16,731 nt of DNA, taken from contig WRFT01000007.1 in the NCBI GenBank assembly GCA_009776385.1, positions 1 through 16,731 of the forward strand, given 5' to 3'. Every line of letters starts with the position of its first letter. Within the stretch, counting starts at the first letter, position 1. Origin of the DNA: Clostridia bacterium. GTDB taxonomy: Bacteria > Bacillota > Clostridia > Christensenellales > Aristaeellaceae. The position numbers and the translations under genes are program-made. Under the pieces are notes generated by a model. That model ran no database searches and had not been told where the DNA came from. It saw only the letters and a list, made by a program, of their open reading frames with translations. This document shows, one piece after another, positions 15,300 to 16,731 of this stretch.

Positions 15300-15313
15300 A
15301 TCAGAGCGCCCCT

Positions 15314-15799
15314 TTATTCGTCGATATCTTCAAAAAAACCGTCGTCGGGCCATCCTTCGGTGAAAAACGCGAAATCACCGTTGAACAGATCCAACGAGTC
15401 ATCGGCTTCCCATTCCGCGAAGTTGGCTATTTCGTAGGATTTGCGTTCAATGCCGGCATCCGTTACGCGAACGACGCCCACCACCGCCATGTAATCATGA
15501 AACGGCGACGTCAGTTGCGCCGTATCACCCTGCCAGTCGATAGCCACGCCCTCATAGAAGGCTTGCCGCGGGTCGCCCGCGTGATTGGCCTCATTAACCG
15601 TAAAGAGCGCGCTTTCATAATGAACGGTTGCCAACGCGAGTTCTTTTATATAGGCCTGCCGTTTCTGCGTCAGCTTCAGGTCGTTGACCGAGCTTAAAAG
15701 CGCCAGGACGCTGAGCGTCGTCATACTGATAACCACTAAAATAATCAGCAGCAACGATACGCCCACACCCATTTTAAACGATTGCTTGCTCTTTTTCAC
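15314..15799 (-). CDS. Single-span membrane protein of the pilus cluster
   Basis: A 161-residue protein with a basic start (MKKSKQSFKMG), one hydrophobic segment at about residues 10-32, then a predicted helix and beta-rich domain outside the membrane. The last 30 residues or so are strongly acidic, ending FFEDIDE. No GFTLxE prepilin signature is present. Its place between a pilin-like gene and pilT suggests a minor pilus or assembly component, by analogy with PilX- or ComG-type accessory proteins, but I cannot assign a family. The start is a GTG at 15799 with GGAGGT 8 bases upstream. It overlaps the preceding gene's stop as GTGA. The gap to pilT is 14 bases. Confidence 0.82.
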   Translation of the reverse strand: MKKSKQSFKMGVGVSLLLIILVVISMTTLSVLALLSSVNDLKLTQKRQAYIKELALATVHYESALFTVNEANHAGDPRQAFYEGVAIDWQGDTAQLTSPFHDYMAVVGVVRVTDAGIERKSYEIANFAEWEADDSLDLFNGDFAFFTEGWPDDGFFEDIDE

Positions 15800-16215
15800 G
15801 GGCCGGCACCTCCCGCGTAAAAGCAAGCGGCACCCATGCTGTGCGCCGGTTCCGGATCACCGGCATAGTATGCCGCTATTTCACCCAGTATCAGCACGCC
15901 GGCCTCGCCGCGATGCTCCCTGCCCGTAAAGGAAAGGGTATAACGGCGGTCATTGACCGTCACTTGTTTTTCATAGCCCCTGTCTGTTTTGGTATAGCCG
16001 TCCCGGGTAAAAAACACATCCATTTCCCGCTGCGACGCGCGCATGGCGTTCACGGCATCCTCGCACAGCAGTGTAGCGGTAGCCACCACTTCACTTTGAA
16101 CACTCTTACGGTGCGCGCCGATGAATACCTGTAAAATAACCGCGGCGGACAAGGCGAAAAAGAGGACTGCCAATGTCATTTCCAGCAATAAGAGGCTTGA
16201 CGAATCTCTTTTCAT
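15796..16215 (-). CDS. Pilin-like minor pilus protein
   Basis: A 139-residue protein. A short polar N-terminus (MKRDSSS) leads into LLLLEMTLAVLFFALSAAV, which resembles the start of type IV pilins and pseudopilins, including a glutamate (E12) that would be mature position 5. The residue before the presumed cut is serine (S7) instead of the usual glycine, so prepilin peptidase processing is uncertain. The rest has a helix (RKSVQSEVVATATLLCEDAV) and a small beta domain, as in minor pilins. The ATG has GGAGG about 8 bases upstream and overlaps the previous stop (ATGA). Neighbours on both sides are pilus-related. Confidence 0.78.
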   Translation of the reverse strand: MKRDSSSLLLLEMTLAVLFFALSAAVILQVFIGAHRKSVQSEVVATATLLCEDAVNAMRASQREMDVFFTRDGYTKTDRGYEKQVTVNDRRYTLSFTGREHRGEAGVLILGEIAAYYAGDPEPAHSMGAACFYAGGAGP

Positions 16216-16724
16216 GGATCAACCTCCCCTGCCGCGCCCAAGGCTATTCTTAACGACTGGCCCTTGCCGTTCGCGCTTCGCTCGGTGATAATCAGCAAGC
16301 CCGCCTCCCTGTCTAACGCGGCGGTAAACGCGTCCATTTCTATCATTTCATTGCCGTATTCCAAATGAAAATCCAGATCCTCCGGAAGATAGCCCAGCTC
16401 CATCAGCATGCCGTCATAGCAATAGATGGCTGTCTCGAAGAGTTCATCGTATTCGGTAATCATTTGCAAAAATAACACATCCACGCCGTCCACATGCTCC
16501 ACGCGTATCCCGTCACGGGCCGCGCCGGACAGCACCTTTCCCCCCACATAGCCCAGCGCCGTACGGAATCCGGCGGTATGTTCGCCGCTTTCTATGGTTT
16601 TTTTATAACCCTGCGCGGAGATAACCACCATTAATAACATCATAATGGCAAACAACGCGACCAGCGTAAAGGTGAAGAGCATGCTGATCGTGTGATGCGC
16701 ATCCCGGCCGCCATGAGACGCCAT
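16212..16724 (-). CDS. DUF4860-like membrane protein of the pilus cluster
   Basis: A 170-residue protein with one N-terminal membrane segment at about residues 14-37 (preceded by GGRDAHHTIS). The extracytoplasmic domain contains FRTALGYVGGKVLSG, an ETAIYCYDGMLMELGY segment and a C-terminal LLIITERSANGKGQSLRIALG. The arrangement resembles the DUF4860 family as I remember it, which occurs beside clostridial type IV pilus genes; a profile search was not possible. The ATG at 16724 is fixed by an in-frame TGA two codons upstream (16728-16730). A TAATG arrangement suggests overlap with a preceding gene outside the window, so this is an internal gene of a larger operon. Confidence 0.8.
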   Translation of the reverse strand: MASHGGRDAHHTISMLFTFTLVALFAIMMLLMVVISAQGYKKTIESGEHTAGFRTALGYVGGKVLSGAARDGIRVEHVDGVDVLFLQMITEYDELFETAIYCYDGMLMELGYLPEDLDFHLEYGNEMIEMDAFTAALDREAGLLIITERSANGKGQSLRIALGAAGEVDP

Positions 16725-16731
16725 TATTCAC

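Overview
The window looks like a chromosomal segment from a Gram-positive anaerobe of the class Clostridia (Bacillota). It carries a PolC-type DNA polymerase III and the order frr, uppS, cdsA, dxr, rseP, ispG, polC that is typical of that phylum, with ispG next to polC as in clostridia. The minor-pilin genes with pilT at the right edge also fit. Base composition is close to balanced. I see no phage, transposon, CRISPR, rRNA or tRNA, so this is mostly a core-genome region with one accessory-looking gene at the left.

Layout. Positions 130-2655 (minus strand) encode a large membrane-anchored coiled-coil protein of unknown function, followed by an intrinsic terminator at 41-80. A 190-base divergent intergenic region (2656-2845) holds two good sigma-A type promoters, one each way, plus two overlapping inverted repeats at the leftward start. 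From 2846 to 12858 (plus strand) runs one tightly packed gene train: frr, a small PASTA-like ORF, uppS, cdsA, dxr, rseP, ispG and polC. Almost every junction is a 4-8 base overlap, so these eight genes are probably one operon read from the promoter before frr. From 12878 to 16724 all genes are on the minus strand and converge on polC. In transcription order they are a DUF4860-like pilus protein, a pilin-like protein, a single-span membrane protein, the retraction ATPase PilT, then after a 102-base gap a GtrB/DPM1-like glycosyltransferase and a small conserved-looking protein.

How the genes work together. The frr operon joins ribosome recycling, lipid-carrier and phospholipid synthesis (uppS, cdsA), the MEP isoprenoid pathway that feeds uppS (dxr, ispG), a site-2 membrane protease (rseP) and the replicative polymerase (polC). 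The right-hand cluster is the end of a type IV pilus locus whose start lies outside the window.

The most notable observation is in PolC. Its 3'-5' exonuclease domain is present at normal length, but all five catalytic DEDDh residues appear to be replaced (W430, K432, E511, E564, A569), while the polymerase, zinc-finger, PHP and clamp-binding motifs are intact. The PHP domain keeps a full set of nine candidate metal ligands and could be an alternative proofreader. I found no clear evidence of a wholly new multi-gene system.
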